DNA from: Muribaculum intestinale
Lineage (GTDB): Bacteria > Bacteroidota > Bacteroidia > Bacteroidales > Muribaculaceae
Reading direction: 5' to 3'
Length of the DNA stretch: 64,000 nucleotides
NCBI RefSeq assembly: GCF_002201515.1
Contig: NZ_CP021421.1
Coordinates: forward strand, 2,170,001-2,234,000
Shown piece after piece: positions 25,025 through 34,111 of the stretch. The notes below the pieces were generated by a model. That model searched no databases and was not told the origin of the DNA. It was given only the letters and a program-made list of their open reading frames with translations. How positions within the stretch are numbered: position 1 is the first letter of the stretch; every line of letters begins with the position of its first letter. The position numbers and the translations under genes are program-made.

Positions 25025-25633
25025 CTATCGGCGCGGTATCCGATAGCTCGACTGAGGGATGTCCATCGGCGCTCCGTGGCGTATTATCACCGGAAATCCC
25101 AGCAGCCCGGCCTCGGTGTCAAGGCTGAGTGTGTCGCCGGTGTGTATGCGGCGAAAGAGGTCGTTTTTCAGCGATATGGCTTTGGTCTTGCCTGAGCCGA
25201 CAAACCGCACATCGATGTAGTATACCTTGTAGGGCTCTCCACGGCCATACACACGGCGCGATATGCGCTTCGTGCGGTGGCGCGTCTCGGAGTAGCGTCG
25301 CTCCACCACCACAGTCTCCTTGTGGAGAGTGGTACTGTCGGCGAAAGCGTAGTTGCATACATAGAATGCGGCCATCACCACCCCTGTGGCCGTTACGGTG
25401 TGGCATGCGAGGTTAAACCACATCGAGTCGCTCTGCGAGAGCCGGTTCCAGAGCCTCCACATGCGGCTTCCCGACAGCAGGGCTATTATCAGAGCGCCAC
25501 CGAATGGCACCCAGGCGTTGACCACAGTCTCGCCGTATATCCCCATCGAGGCCCCGTAGGCAGCCATCGTCAGCAGTATTATCAGACCGATTAAAATATA
25601 GCGTCCGAAAGAACGCATTTTCGTTTTGCACAT
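25025..25633 (-). CDS. Membrane protein of unknown function, 202 aa
   Basis: I do not recognise the family. Three membrane helices are likely in the first half: YILIGLIILLTMAAYGASMGI, WVPFGGALIIALLSG, and TVTATGVVMAAFYVCNYAF. The second half is a soluble domain with a beta pattern (KVYYIDVRFVGSGKTKAISL, HTGDTLSLDTEAGLLGFPVII), reminiscent of DUF3592-like proteins, which I offer only as a possibility. Two in-frame ATGs five codons apart (25633, 25618) could serve as start. It is divergent from the M48 gene, whose promoter boxes overlap this start region. Confidence 0.7.
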   Translation of the reverse strand: MCKTKMRSFGRYILIGLIILLTMAAYGASMGIYGETVVNAWVPFGGALIIALLSGSRMWRLWNRLSQSDSMWFNLACHTVTATGVVMAAFYVCNYAFADSTTLHKETVVVERRYSETRHRTKRISRRVYGRGEPYKVYYIDVRFVGSGKTKAISLKNDLFRRIHTGDTLSLDTEAGLLGFPVIIRHGAPMDIPQSSYRIPRR

Positions 25634-25656
25634 GACAGTAGTTATTTATATCTTTG
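25625..25656 (+). promoter_or_regulatory. Promoter of the M48 protease gene
   Basis: TTTG (25625-25628), 20 bases, TATCTTTG (25649-25656), 26 bases before the ATG at 25682. The predicted transcription start (~25663) gives a leader of ~20 bases. Confidence 0.75.
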
Positions 25657-25681
25657 TTCACAAATTTAAAACTTTTTTGAG

Positions 25682-26488
25682 ATGAAAAAAACGGCAATTA
25701 AATTTTTATTATCGTTCATGTGCGTGGCTGCAGCAGTGCCCGCGTCGGCTCAGTTCAATCTTAAAAAGGCTATCGGCGGTGCTACCAAAGCCGTACAGGC
25801 CGCTACACTTACCGATGCCCAGATGGCTGAGTATGTAAAGGAATCGGTCGACTGGATGGACAAGAACAATCCCGTCACTCCCGACGACAATCCATACACC
25901 ATCCGCCTGAAGAAACTTACCGAGGGTATCACTGAAGCCGACGGTATACCATTGAATTTCAAGGTATACGATGTAATCGACGTGAACGCTTTCGCATGCC
26001 CCGACGGCAGTGTGCGTGTGTTCTCATCGCTGATGGACATTATGAGCGACGACGAACTGCTCGGCATCATCGGTCATGAAATCGGTCATGTGATGAAGCA
26101 TCACTCGAAGAACGCTTTCCGCACTCAGCTGCTTACCGACGCACTGAAGGACGGTATCGCCTCGACAGGCGGCAAGGCTGCCGCTCTTACCGAATCGCAG
26201 CTCGGCACTCTCGGCTCGGGACTTATCAACGCCAAGTTCTCGCAGAAGCAGGAGAATGAGGCCGACAACTGCGGCTATGATTTTCTCGTGTCGAAGGGCA
26301 AGAATCCCTGGGGCATGGTGATGGCTTTCGAGAAGTTCCTCAAGATGGAGGGTGAGAATGGCGGCAAGTCGTCGTATGTGTCTAAGATGTTCTCTTCGCA
26401 CCCCGAGACTCAGGCCCGTATTGACAAGATGACAAAGCGTTGTCAGGCCGACGGCTTCCAGCGTCCCGCCGCCGAGAAGAGTAAGTAA
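25682..26488 (+). CDS. M48-family metalloprotease, periplasmic (BepA/LoiP-like)
   Basis: A 268-residue exported protease with a signal peptide ending at ASAQ (residue ~24). The zinc motif is H132-E133-H136 (IIGHEIGHVMKHHSKNA), with the third ligand in QENEADNCGYDF. Preceding FACPDGSVRVFSSLMD and the C-terminal FSSHPETQARI are typical of Oma1/BepA-type M48 peptidases, which police outer-membrane proteins. There is no lipobox and no TPR region, so it is a minimal form. Confidence 0.92.
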   Translation: MKKTAIKFLLSFMCVAAAVPASAQFNLKKAIGGATKAVQAATLTDAQMAEYVKESVDWMDKNNPVTPDDNPYTIRLKKLTEGITEADGIPLNFKVYDVIDVNAFACPDGSVRVFSSLMDIMSDDELLGIIGHEIGHVMKHHSKNAFRTQLLTDALKDGIASTGGKAAALTESQLGTLGSGLINAKFSQKQENEADNCGYDFLVSKGKNPWGMVMAFEKFLKMEGENGGKSSYVSKMFSSHPETQARIDKMTKRCQADGFQRPAAEKSK

Positions 26489-26516
26489 TCGCATCGGCTG
26501 TTGCGACAGACAGATA

Positions 26517-26560
26517 CCATAATAATAGGGCCACCCGGTCGGGTGGCCCTATTATTATGG
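26517..26560. terminator. Bidirectional terminator, 20-pair hairpin
   Basis: Arms of 20 bases at 26517-26536 and 26541-26560, with outer ends CCATAATAATA/TATTATTATGG and a GC-rich centre. It separates the M48 gene from the converging pilus operon and can serve both strands. Confidence 0.85.
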
Positions 26561-26614
26561 TCGATTGGGACTTATCGTAGGGGATTGTGCCTTAGCAGAG
26601 GGGCAGAGTGGACG

Positions 26615-29600
26615 TCAGTCGTGGACAGGACGCACGGTAAGGCCGTAGCTGTTGTTTGAAGTGGTACATGCGGTAGCCGGAACCAGCGTGTTCCTGTTGA
26701 TGTCTTCTGCCTTGTAATGACTTTGACAAGTGGTCTGTAACGCGCCGTTGTAGTAGTATTCAAATCGGTTGTCAATAAGATATACCATAGTCTGTTCGCC
26801 GTTTAATGAGGATGTACTCACATACGTAATCATACGAAATGCAGGATATGTCTGATCTTTCAGAGAATACTTGTCGGTGAAATCATCGGCTCGTGAGGCT
26901 GTGTATTTTGTCATTGTGCCGAATACTGTATACCGCAGGCTCATGTTGCGCATGCCGGTGGCCGGGAAGCGGATTGACCCTCCCGGATATGTTACCGTCC
27001 AGGCATGGTCGCTGAATTTTGCCGAGGTCTTGTAGTCAGCCAGTTGATATGCTTTATTTTCTGAGGCTTTGTCGGCCGACGCTGCAAGAGCCGAGAACAC
27101 ATTGGCCTGAGGCACATGGTAGCCCGCAGGACAGGGGTCGTAGATTGATTTGGTAACAGTCTGTTCGTTTGCTTTTTTATCTGTTGCAGCCGGATTCCAC
27201 ATCTGGAACATGTCACCATTATTGCCTGATATATACGAGGGTATGTTGACATCCTTATCCACTTTGTATAAGGTGTGCCAATGGTTTCTGTATCTGCTGA
27301 AATTTTTTCCGTTGCTGTCTTTGATTTTGTCATCATATTTGCTCATCACGAAGCGGTAGGGATACTTTATTGTATAGTCGATGGTGACGCCTCTTTCTTC
27401 TCCAAGGTCCGATATGCTTGTGCCGGGTTTGTTGCGAGAGAAGTCGTACGACACCCCATCCTTGTTGTAGGCGTTGAATGTCGGCTTGTTCTCCATGCTC
27501 ATCTCTGTGTAGTTCGGGCTACTGGTATCGATATTGTATATGTCGGTCTTGTCGTTGTATATGCCGCCGAGCATCGGGTCTTTGCGGCCCCACTGGTAGT
27601 AGGTGTTGTCGCCGCCGAGCGATCCTTTGAACTCGGCCTGTGTGAATGGCGTTGTGGTGCAGTCGATTTTCTTGCCGGAGGCTTTGCCATCCTTGTAGAT
27701 ATAAAATGAGTTGCATGCCACGGGCGTGCTGCTACCTGTGATTTTGCTGCAGTCGAGCCTGAAGCGTATTCTTATCTTGCGAGAGTCGTTGCCGTTGTGT
27801 GGGTCGCAGTACCCGAGATTGCAGGCGGTCAGATAATATGTATTGCCGGTTGGGGTAGAGGATGTGCTGCTTCCGGTTCGCGATTCCAGTTTGTGGCACG
27901 CCGCTTTGCCCTGTACCATCCATTCGTCGCGGTGCTGTGTGACCCATATGTGCCAGCTCCACACTATCTCGCCTGCAGGATCGCGTGCCACGAGCAACGC
28001 GTTGCCCTGGGTGATTGAGTGTTTGCGCACGCGGAATCGTATCCATTTCAGTCCGGCTATTGGTTGATTTTTGTCGAGTATCTCTACTTCGTCGATGAGG
28101 TCGGGCGCGTCCTGCCAGGCAAGCACTGCATCCTTTATATCGGACTCTGCGGGTGCATGCGATGATATCTGGCGGCATTTGTAGTCGACAAAATAGGTCA
28201 TACCCGGGGATGTGGTGTTTTGGTTGACGGTGTAGGCCGCGGGGTTGTTGTAGGCGTTGCCGTAGACTATCGGGAAGCAGTAGTAGCCGGGTTGGTCCAC
28301 GAGGTAGCAGTTGGCGGTCTCCCCCTTGGTATCGTCGAGCAGATTGTGGGGATTCTCGCGGGTGCCCTTGCATGTGGCTCTCTTGGTCAGTGTGCCGCTC
28401 AGGGTGGTGAAGTCGGACTGCGGGGCCAGGGCGAATGTGCCCTTGTAGAGGGTAAATCCGTCGGGCGATTCGTGCCATTCCACCATGCGCTGTGCGGTTT
28501 CCGAGGCCGAAGCTGTGGCGTCGGATGCGGGGTCGGGGTCGTAGACTGCCGGGGTTGATTCCCACGATGTGCCTCCGTCGAGAGAGTATTCGATGTCGGG
28601 ACGCGGCAGCTCGATATACTGTATGCCATTGACTCCGTTCTGTGTCACAGCCACATATGCCTTGATTTCAGAGTCGTGCCATGCGCCTGAGTAGGGGAGC
28701 ACATCGGTGGCGGGGTCTTTGCTGAATAGCACAGTCGGGGTGATGTGGATGCTCGACGGCGACAGCGAGTAGGTGACAATCTTGCCTGCGGGCCATGTCT
28801 TTCCGGCCAAGGAGGCCGAGAGAGTGCGGGCGGTGCCTGTAAGGTCGTCGGTGAATTTTATGGTCAGTCGTGCTCCCTCGGGCAGGGTCTGGGGTATGAG
28901 CAGCATGGTGAGGTCGCCGGTCTCGCCGGTGACTTCGGTCTTGTCGGGTATGTCGCCGATTATCTCGCCCTTTTTGTTGCCGGTGTCGCCTGCTGGCTTA
29001 TAGCCCGAGTTGCTCTCTTCGGGCGACAGGGTGAGGTCGCGTGTCACCTTGTAGGTGGCCTTGGCGGCGGCAGGCACCCACGTTCCTCCTGCGGGAGTGG
29101 GGGTGAATGTTCCGGAGCCGTACACTCCGCTTATTTCCACGTCGGTGATTTTGCCGGGGAGCATGTCGGATGCGGCCACAATCTTTACGGCGGTGAGGGC
29201 GTGGCGGAAGTTGAGCGTCACGTCGGGAGATGTGGCGTCGGTGCATGCGGCCATTATGTCGGTCTGCTTTTTGACGTCGGTGGGTACGGTATATGTTATC
29301 TTCGGTGAGCCGGGCTGTGTGGAGGGTGAGAGGGTGAATACACCGGCTGCGTCAGAATGTGAATTGTCGGCGATAGGGGCAAAGGCGAAGAAGCGGACTT
29401 TGCCGCCTGCGGGCCATTGCAGGGTGGTGCCGGCGGCTGTGGAGCCGTTGACGGTGTAGGTGAGGTTGTAGGCGAAGTCGGGAGTCCATGTTATGTCGGC
29501 TTCGTCGGAGGGGTATTCTCCGGGGTAGCATATGGCGCTTAGGGAGAATGATGACACCGACTTGGCGAGCGCGCCTCTCGACTGAGCGGCGGGGACTGTG

Positions 29601-29860
29601 GCTTGGTTGTCGGCTTCGAATGTGTGCAGATATAAAGGGGTGTCGCCGTCGGAGGTGTCGGTGGCTTCAATCGATATGCAGCGCGAGGCAGAGTTATCGG
29701 TGTCATCGTTGCCGCCGGTCCATTGTGTGGGCGCGTCGATATTGAAAATCACGTTGCCCGATGTGCGCAGGTCGTTTTCGAAATCGTCGGAGCAGCCGGT
29801 GGTGGCTGCGGATATTGCGACAGCCGACAGCATGATGATTCCTTTATATATGCGGTTCAT
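26615..29860 (-). CDS. Large fimbrillin-family lipoprotein, probable pilus tip/adhesin
   Basis: A 1081-residue lipoprotein (lipobox TTGC, C23). The N-terminal ~370 residues match the Mfa-like/fimbrillin family: FEADNQ..., WPAGGKVRFFAFAP, LNFRHALTAVKIVAASDM, LLIPQTLPEGARLTIKFTD. The middle (~380-700) is beta-rich with WVTQHRDEWMV and repeated aromatic segments. The C-terminal ~250 residues resemble the FISUMP (Fib_succ_major) module: YDPCPAGYHVPQANVFSAL, then SIRFPATGMRNMS and GLTVRPVHD at the end. In type V pili the last large gene of the operon usually encodes a tip or accessory fimbrillin; this protein's size and extra domain fit such an adhesin (inference). Confidence 0.85.
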   Translation of the reverse strand: MNRIYKGIIMLSAVAISAATTGCSDDFENDLRTSGNVIFNIDAPTQWTGGNDDTDNSASRCISIEATDTSDGDTPLYLHTFEADNQATVPAAQSRGALAKSVSSFSLSAICYPGEYPSDEADITWTPDFAYNLTYTVNGSTAAGTTLQWPAGGKVRFFAFAPIADNSHSDAAGVFTLSPSTQPGSPKITYTVPTDVKKQTDIMAACTDATSPDVTLNFRHALTAVKIVAASDMLPGKITDVEISGVYGSGTFTPTPAGGTWVPAAAKATYKVTRDLTLSPEESNSGYKPAGDTGNKKGEIIGDIPDKTEVTGETGDLTMLLIPQTLPEGARLTIKFTDDLTGTARTLSASLAGKTWPAGKIVTYSLSPSSIHITPTVLFSKDPATDVLPYSGAWHDSEIKAYVAVTQNGVNGIQYIELPRPDIEYSLDGGTSWESTPAVYDPDPASDATASASETAQRMVEWHESPDGFTLYKGTFALAPQSDFTTLSGTLTKRATCKGTRENPHNLLDDTKGETANCYLVDQPGYYCFPIVYGNAYNNPAAYTVNQNTTSPGMTYFVDYKCRQISSHAPAESDIKDAVLAWQDAPDLIDEVEILDKNQPIAGLKWIRFRVRKHSITQGNALLVARDPAGEIVWSWHIWVTQHRDEWMVQGKAACHKLESRTGSSTSSTPTGNTYYLTACNLGYCDPHNGNDSRKIRIRFRLDCSKITGSSTPVACNSFYIYKDGKASGKKIDCTTTPFTQAEFKGSLGGDNTYYQWGRKDPMLGGIYNDKTDIYNIDTSSPNYTEMSMENKPTFNAYNKDGVSYDFSRNKPGTSISDLGEERGVTIDYTIKYPYRFVMSKYDDKIKDSNGKNFSRYRNHWHTLYKVDKDVNIPSYISGNNGDMFQMWNPAATDKKANEQTVTKSIYDPCPAGYHVPQANVFSALAASADKASENKAYQLADYKTSAKFSDHAWTVTYPGGSIRFPATGMRNMSLRYTVFGTMTKYTASRADDFTDKYSLKDQTYPAFRMITYVSTSSLNGEQTMVYLIDNRFEYYYNGALQTTCQSHYKAEDINRNTLVPATACTTSNNSYGLTVRPVHD

Positions 29861-29985
29861 TGTGTAATGATTTGGGTTGTGTGGAGGGATAGCAGTGCCG
29901 CTATGCGGCAGAGTGATTTGAAAGGGGGAGGCATAATGAGATGCCTCCCCTCTTTATAATGATGGTTGCAAGTGAAATCGTGTGA

Positions 29986-31365
29986 TTAGAGGTTGACGTT
30001 GCCGTCTGTCCATTCGCTGCCGGCATTCGCCCAGTCAGAAACAGTGACGTTGAACTTGATAGGCTCTTCAAGTACTGGATCACCGACCTTCTTTCCATCA
30101 GGTCTATTGGTTACTACTTTGATTTTAGTATTGTCGCCCTCGGTTTCTGAACTGGGAATGAGTTTATTTATATAGGCTTTTACCGCATCTGTGGTTGTCG
30201 GGATATTGGGAGGATAAACACCGGCTCCTGAGCTGGCTCCACAGATATCAAGATTATAGCTATATTTTTTGCCCATTGACCATGTGGATTTTAATGGAAC
30301 GCATGAGAATCCATACTCCTCTGCATGATATTTCCCATCTGTTGATACAGGGAATTGCTGATGATAGTGGTTTGTGCCATCAACGCCTATGTCTGATAGA
30401 TCTGCTCCATCATGGGTAGCGCCAGGGTGCTTTAGTTCTACGCGGCATAGAAGAAGTATATAGGCATTGTTTGTGGTAATATCCTTTCCATTCCATTCGT
30501 TAAGTTGTTGCGGCATAAGCATAAGTGAACTGCTGAGCAAATCGGATGCATTGTCGGAACTTAATTCTATGGCACTGGAGAAATAGGAGCCAAAGGACTC
30601 AGTGCCGGAAAGTGTCCACTCATTGTTTTCTTTGGCTGTGTTTGTGTCTTTATCATAGGCATATCCGGCAGATAGATTACCTGTGCCATTGGCATTTACA
30701 ATCCATGCACCTTTTACTTTTACGATGCGGGAGTCATTGCCTGCTTTGTCTTTTTGGATGGCATTAATGGATATCTGAGAAAGAACGTGGTTGAAATTCA
30801 GGTCGATTACATTTTTTTTTGTAGTCTGTGCAAAGGCGCATACAAGGTCTTTCTGAGAATTACCATCAGCCCATATGGTGCGATCTGTAGCAGTAAGGTC
30901 GCATTTGTTGATTTTGTATCCGTTTATCTGTGGACCTTTGTTATTGTCGAATGTTACTTTTCCGGATGAAAGAGGTGTCTTTACATCTCCTGTCACAGGT
31001 GTATTGTCGGTGTATGCCCAAAATACAACATCTGCACCGCTTAATGGTAGGTATACTTTTCGGTCAAGTTCCCATGAATTTGAGGAAGATGTATTCTTAT
31101 GTGCTATCTCAGCTCCATTTTCACCGTCGGCACCAATAAGGAAAGAGTCATAAAGAACACCTTCTGGATGAACGACTTTAGAATATACGGCAAAGTCGCC
31201 GAGGTTGTTGATTGTGGTTTCGACAGCGCGGGAGTGGCCTACACCTGCAGTGAATGTGATGGCCTTGCCATCGGGGTCATAGTTGATGTCCATTACTTCC
31301 TCCTTGGAGCAAGAAGTGGCCATGATAGCGGCCATTGCTGCAAATGGGACTAATTTCAGATTCAT
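29986..31365 (-). CDS. Fimbrillin-family lipoprotein, probable pilus subunit
   Basis: A 459-residue lipoprotein with lipobox ATSC (C19). Fimbrillin-family marks: ITFTAGVGHSRAVETTINNLGDFAVYS, WELDRKVYLPLSGADVVFWAYT, VIDLNFNHVLSQISINA, LMLMPQQL and the long C-terminal part with SMGKKYSYNLDICG. Type V subunits are exported as lipoproteins and polymerise by donor-strand exchange after proteolytic removal of the N-terminus, often at an Arg; HSRAVETT (residue ~45) is a possible site. It is the third gene of the operon (66 bases after the DUF5119 gene). The region is richer in A+T than its neighbours, a hint of diversification. Confidence 0.88.
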   Translation of the reverse strand: MNLKLVPFAAMAAIMATSCSKEEVMDINYDPDGKAITFTAGVGHSRAVETTINNLGDFAVYSKVVHPEGVLYDSFLIGADGENGAEIAHKNTSSSNSWELDRKVYLPLSGADVVFWAYTDNTPVTGDVKTPLSSGKVTFDNNKGPQINGYKINKCDLTATDRTIWADGNSQKDLVCAFAQTTKKNVIDLNFNHVLSQISINAIQKDKAGNDSRIVKVKGAWIVNANGTGNLSAGYAYDKDTNTAKENNEWTLSGTESFGSYFSSAIELSSDNASDLLSSSLMLMPQQLNEWNGKDITTNNAYILLLCRVELKHPGATHDGADLSDIGVDGTNHYHQQFPVSTDGKYHAEEYGFSCVPLKSTWSMGKKYSYNLDICGASSGAGVYPPNIPTTTDAVKAYINKLIPSSETEGDNTKIKVVTNRPDGKKVGDPVLEEPIKFNVTVSDWANAGSEWTDGNVNL

Positions 31366-31431
31366 AACGACTTGATTAGTTGGTTTTTCGATTAATATTA
31401 TATTGATGATTATGATTGTTTGTAGTGATTG

Positions 31432-32406
31432 TTACATCGGTATTTCCTCTTCCTCTGCGTCTTCCCAAGCGCTTACGCCGGGCGACATGCCGGTGCCTCC
31501 TGCGGGATTGTCGGGGAGCTTTATGCCGCTCACCTTCACTTCGATATCGTAGGGGTCGGGGGCATTGTGAATCTGGTCGGTGATATCGAAGTCGTAGTAA
31601 TATTTATGTGAGGTGTATACGCGCAGGCGATGATGGAACACGAGCGGCTCGCGGTAGCCGAATAATATCACGTTGCCCTGCAGGCAGTCGGAGCCGCAGT
31701 GCGACAGCGGGAAGGGTACAGTCACCTGCATGCCTCCCGGGCCTTGCGACTCGGCGTTCCAGCACTCGGCGGCGCCTGTGATGATGGCGCTTGCTTCGAG
31801 TCCGGGCTGTAGATTTTCTACACCTGTGATTCTTACGTGGCATTTGTAGGTCACCTCGCGTGGTGTGAAGCATACGTAGTAGGGCTTTGTGGCGTTGGCC
31901 ATGATGGTGATTGTCTGCTCGTGGGTGTGGGCGTAGAGGGTGCTTGCCTGTGCGCGTACGGGCTGCGACTCGGTGTCGTCGGGACGCGGTGCGTTGTCGG
32001 CACGGTTGCTGAGGCCCGACAGCACGTTGTCCTCATATGTGGTGATTTCGTAGTCGGAGAGGGTGAGTCCGCGCTCGATGTTGTTGTCGGTGTTTCCGTT
32101 GTGGCATACCATACGGTATGTGCCTTCTGGTACATTGAGCGATGTGTTGAATCCGGCTCTTGACGAGCGCCCGTCGCCGATGATTTCGTAGCGGTGGCCG
32201 GTGGAGCCGTCGACGGGGAAGAACCATACCACCATCGTGCTTGGTTCGGCCTCGGGAGCGAGCGACCAGTCAAACTCGATGTATACGGGCGATTTGTGGG
32301 AGTGGTCGTAGCACAGCGGGCGCTCCTCGCAGCCACATGTGACGCCCATTACTACGGCAATCAGCGCGATGCGCGCAATCAGGATAGCAGTGGCTCGGCG
32401 TATCAT
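31432..32406 (-). CDS. DUF5119 lipoprotein of the pilus operon (probable anchor)
   Basis: A 324-residue lipoprotein (VTCGC, C24 or C26). DUF5119 marks are clear: RPLCYDHSHKSPVYIEFDWSL, MVVWFFPVDG, EGTYRMVCHNGNTDN, CHVRITGVENLQ. DUF5119 proteins stand near fimbrillin genes and resemble FimB/Mfa2 anchors, which hold the pilus base in the outer membrane. Its start overlaps the DUF3575 gene by 4 bases. Confidence 0.88.
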   Translation of the reverse strand: MIRRATAILIARIALIAVVMGVTCGCEERPLCYDHSHKSPVYIEFDWSLAPEAEPSTMVVWFFPVDGSTGHRYEIIGDGRSSRAGFNTSLNVPEGTYRMVCHNGNTDNNIERGLTLSDYEITTYEDNVLSGLSNRADNAPRPDDTESQPVRAQASTLYAHTHEQTITIMANATKPYYVCFTPREVTYKCHVRITGVENLQPGLEASAIITGAAECWNAESQGPGGMQVTVPFPLSHCGSDCLQGNVILFGYREPLVFHHRLRVYTSHKYYYDFDITDQIHNAPDPYDIEVKVSGIKLPDNPAGGTGMSPGVSAWEDAEEEEIPM

Positions 32407-33188
32407 CGGCTGCCTCCTTTCTTTATATTATATATGTCCTTGCCGAATACCCATACGAGCGATATGCCGGCGCGTGTGGGGCCGAGCCATGATCGGCGCT
32501 CTGTGGAGAGCCACACGTCGTGGTCGTCGATCGGGGTGTGGCGCTTTATTTTGCCCCACATGTAGCCAAGGCCTATAGAGAAGTCGATGTTGAAGTGGCG
32601 CGCTATGGGCAGGGAGTAGGTGTAGGATATTCCGGCGGCGTAGTTGTATTTGGCCGACATCACGCCTTTGTAGTCTATTCCCCGCTGCAGGTCGAAATAT
32701 GTGAGCGATGCGTAAAGGCCGATGTGATGTCCGGCAAATGGGTCGTTGGGGCGAAGCGCGCCTATGCGCCATTTCACATCGAAGTCGCCTCCATAGATGC
32801 GGTAGTAGTGGTGGCGGCTGTCGTTCCACCAAGCATACATCCAGTCGGCTCCTACCGTCAGTCGGTCGGCGATGGCGAATTTTATACCGATATTGGGTAC
32901 CAACAGTGCGTCGTAGAGCATGTTGGTATATATGGCAGTGGTGGGAAGGTTGTTTATAAAGTTTTCACAATCACATGGTTGCGTTTGATTCCGGGTGAAT
33001 GAATTCACCCCCCCTATTATGTATGTATGAATTCTGGGGCTATCGGCGGTGGTCTGATAGTGTACGAAGACAGTGTCTCCCCGAACTTCAGGGACACCGG
33101 AGGCATGCGCGCAATGCGACACTGAGGTCAGGCATGCATAGAGTAAAAGTAAAATAAGCCTAAATATATCAACACGATGTTTCATCAC
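32403..33188 (-). CDS. DUF3575 outer-membrane protein of the pilus operon
   Basis: A 261-residue exported protein (signal peptide to ~residue 30). The DUF3575 core is recognisable: YTNMLYDALLVPNIGIKFAIADRLTVGADWMYAWW, then YRIYGGDFDVKWRIG, GHHIGLYASLTYFD, and a last strand FGKDIYNIKK. It is probably a small beta-barrel. DUF3575 genes commonly lead Bacteroidetes type V pilus operons. It is the first gene of the four-gene unit. Confidence 0.88.
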   Translation of the reverse strand: MMKHRVDIFRLILLLLYACLTSVSHCAHASGVPEVRGDTVFVHYQTTADSPRIHTYIIGGVNSFTRNQTQPCDCENFINNLPTTAIYTNMLYDALLVPNIGIKFAIADRLTVGADWMYAWWNDSRHHYYRIYGGDFDVKWRIGALRPNDPFAGHHIGLYASLTYFDLQRGIDYKGVMSAKYNYAAGISYTYSLPIARHFNIDFSIGLGYMWGKIKRHTPIDDHDVWLSTERRSWLGPTRAGISLVWVFGKDIYNIKKGGSR

Positions 33189-33240
33189 AAAAACATCTAC
33201 AGATTTAATGTACTTTCAATACTCTTTATTAAAATTGCGG

Positions 33241-33248
33241 CAAATTTA
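33241..33248 (-). promoter_or_regulatory. -7 box of the pilus operon
   Basis: On the minus strand TAAATTTG at 33248-33241, ~53 bases before the DUF3575 start. The region upstream is very A+T-rich and lacks an exact -33 box (TTTA at about the right place). Confidence 0.45.
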
Positions 33249-33392
33249 TATAATTTTTGTTTTTAAAATATAAACATTAACATTTTTAACACAAGTGAAT
33301 TTTGATAAAAAATGTTATTATTGGGTAATATCATGTTATTTAGTCAGTTAGAGCGGTCGTGTTGTTTGCTGTGAAAAATAAGTCGATGAAAA

Positions 33393-33424
33393 TTTGCATA
33401 TTCCATAAATTGGGTTTACCTTTG
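33393..33424 (+). promoter_or_regulatory. Promoter of tRNA-Cys
   Basis: TTTG (33393-33396), 20 bases, TACCTTTG (33417-33424), ~26 bases before the mature tRNA. Confidence 0.8.
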
Positions 33425-33449
33425 CACTCGTTAAACGAAACAACCCGAT

Positions 33450-33523
33450 GGTTCCATGGCCGAGTGGTTAGGCAACGGTCTGCAAAACCGTGTACAGCAG
33501 TTCGAATCTGCTTGGGACCTCCA
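33450..33523 (+). tRNA. tRNA-Cys (anticodon GCA)
   Basis: A full cloverleaf with acceptor GGTTCCA/TGGGACC (one T-G pair), anticodon loop CTGCAAA between ACGGT and ACCGT, T-loop TTCGAAT with AGCAG/CTGCT stem, discriminator T (usual for tRNA-Cys), and an encoded CCA. It is followed by its own terminator and then by ybaK. Confidence 0.95.
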
Positions 33524-33534
33524 AAATAACAGGA

Positions 33535-33573
33535 ATGAGAGTATCCGTCGACCGACGCACACTCTCATTTTTT
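33535..33573 (+). terminator. Terminator after tRNA-Cys
   Basis: ATGAGAGT (33535-33542) pairs with ACTCTCAT (33561-33568), with an inner CGTC/GACG pairing, followed by TTTTT. Confidence 0.8.
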
Positions 33574-33601
33574 GTTATATTACTATTAATACACTTGTCT
33601 T

Positions 33602-34102
33602 ATGGGAAAGAACGAAAAGGGTCCGGCCAAGACCAATGCGGCCCGTCTTCTCGACAAGGCCGGGATAGATTACAGGCTTGTCCCCTACGAGGTGGATGAG
33701 AGCAATCTTGCCGCCGACCATGTGGCCGAGGAACTTGGCGAGGATATCAATTGTGTGTTCAAGACCCTTGTGCTCAACGGCGAGCGCAGCGGTCATTTCG
33801 TGTGTGTGATTCCCGGCAATATGGAGGTCGACCTCAAGGCTGCGGCCCGTGTGGCCGGAGCGAAGAAAGCCGATCTTATACCGATGAAGGAGCTGCTTCC
33901 GCTAACGGGTTATATACGTGGTGGATGCTCTCCGATAGGCATGAAGAAGCCTTTTCCGACCTTTTTCCACAGCACGATTAATAATTTTGACCGAGTATAT
34001 GTAAGCGCTGGCGTGAGAGGATTGCAGTTTTGCATAGCTCCCGCCGACCTTATCGCCTATACCGGCGGCACGGTGGCCGACATAGCAACCTTACAGTCCT
34101 GA
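33602..34102 (+). CDS. ybaK: Cys-tRNA(Pro)/Cys deacylase YbaK-like
   Basis: A 166-residue YbaK/ProX-type trans-editing deacylase. Family motifs: AARLLDKAGIDYRLVPYEVDE, HVAEELGEDINCVFKTLVL with the key Lys, VPGNMEVDLK-like IPGNMEVDLKAAARVAGAKK, and GGCSPIGMKKPFPTF. It hydrolyses Cys mistakenly attached to tRNA-Pro by ProRS. Its position directly after the tRNA-Cys gene (28 bases past the terminator) is suggestive but may be chance; proS is 12 kb away. Confidence 0.93.
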   Translation: MGKNEKGPAKTNAARLLDKAGIDYRLVPYEVDESNLAADHVAEELGEDINCVFKTLVLNGERSGHFVCVIPGNMEVDLKAAARVAGAKKADLIPMKELLPLTGYIRGGCSPIGMKKPFPTFFHSTINNFDRVYVSAGVRGLQFCIAPADLIAYTGGTVADIATLQS

Positions 34103-34111
34103 CATAATAGA

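Noticed and set aside
27732-28565. 277-residue Arg-rich frame on the minus strand
   Set aside because: It is a second frame of the fimbrillin gene on the same strand, with the Arg/His bias of a shifted GC-rich frame.
33456-33668. 70-residue frame starting in the tRNA-Cys gene
   Set aside because: It is the tRNA read as protein.
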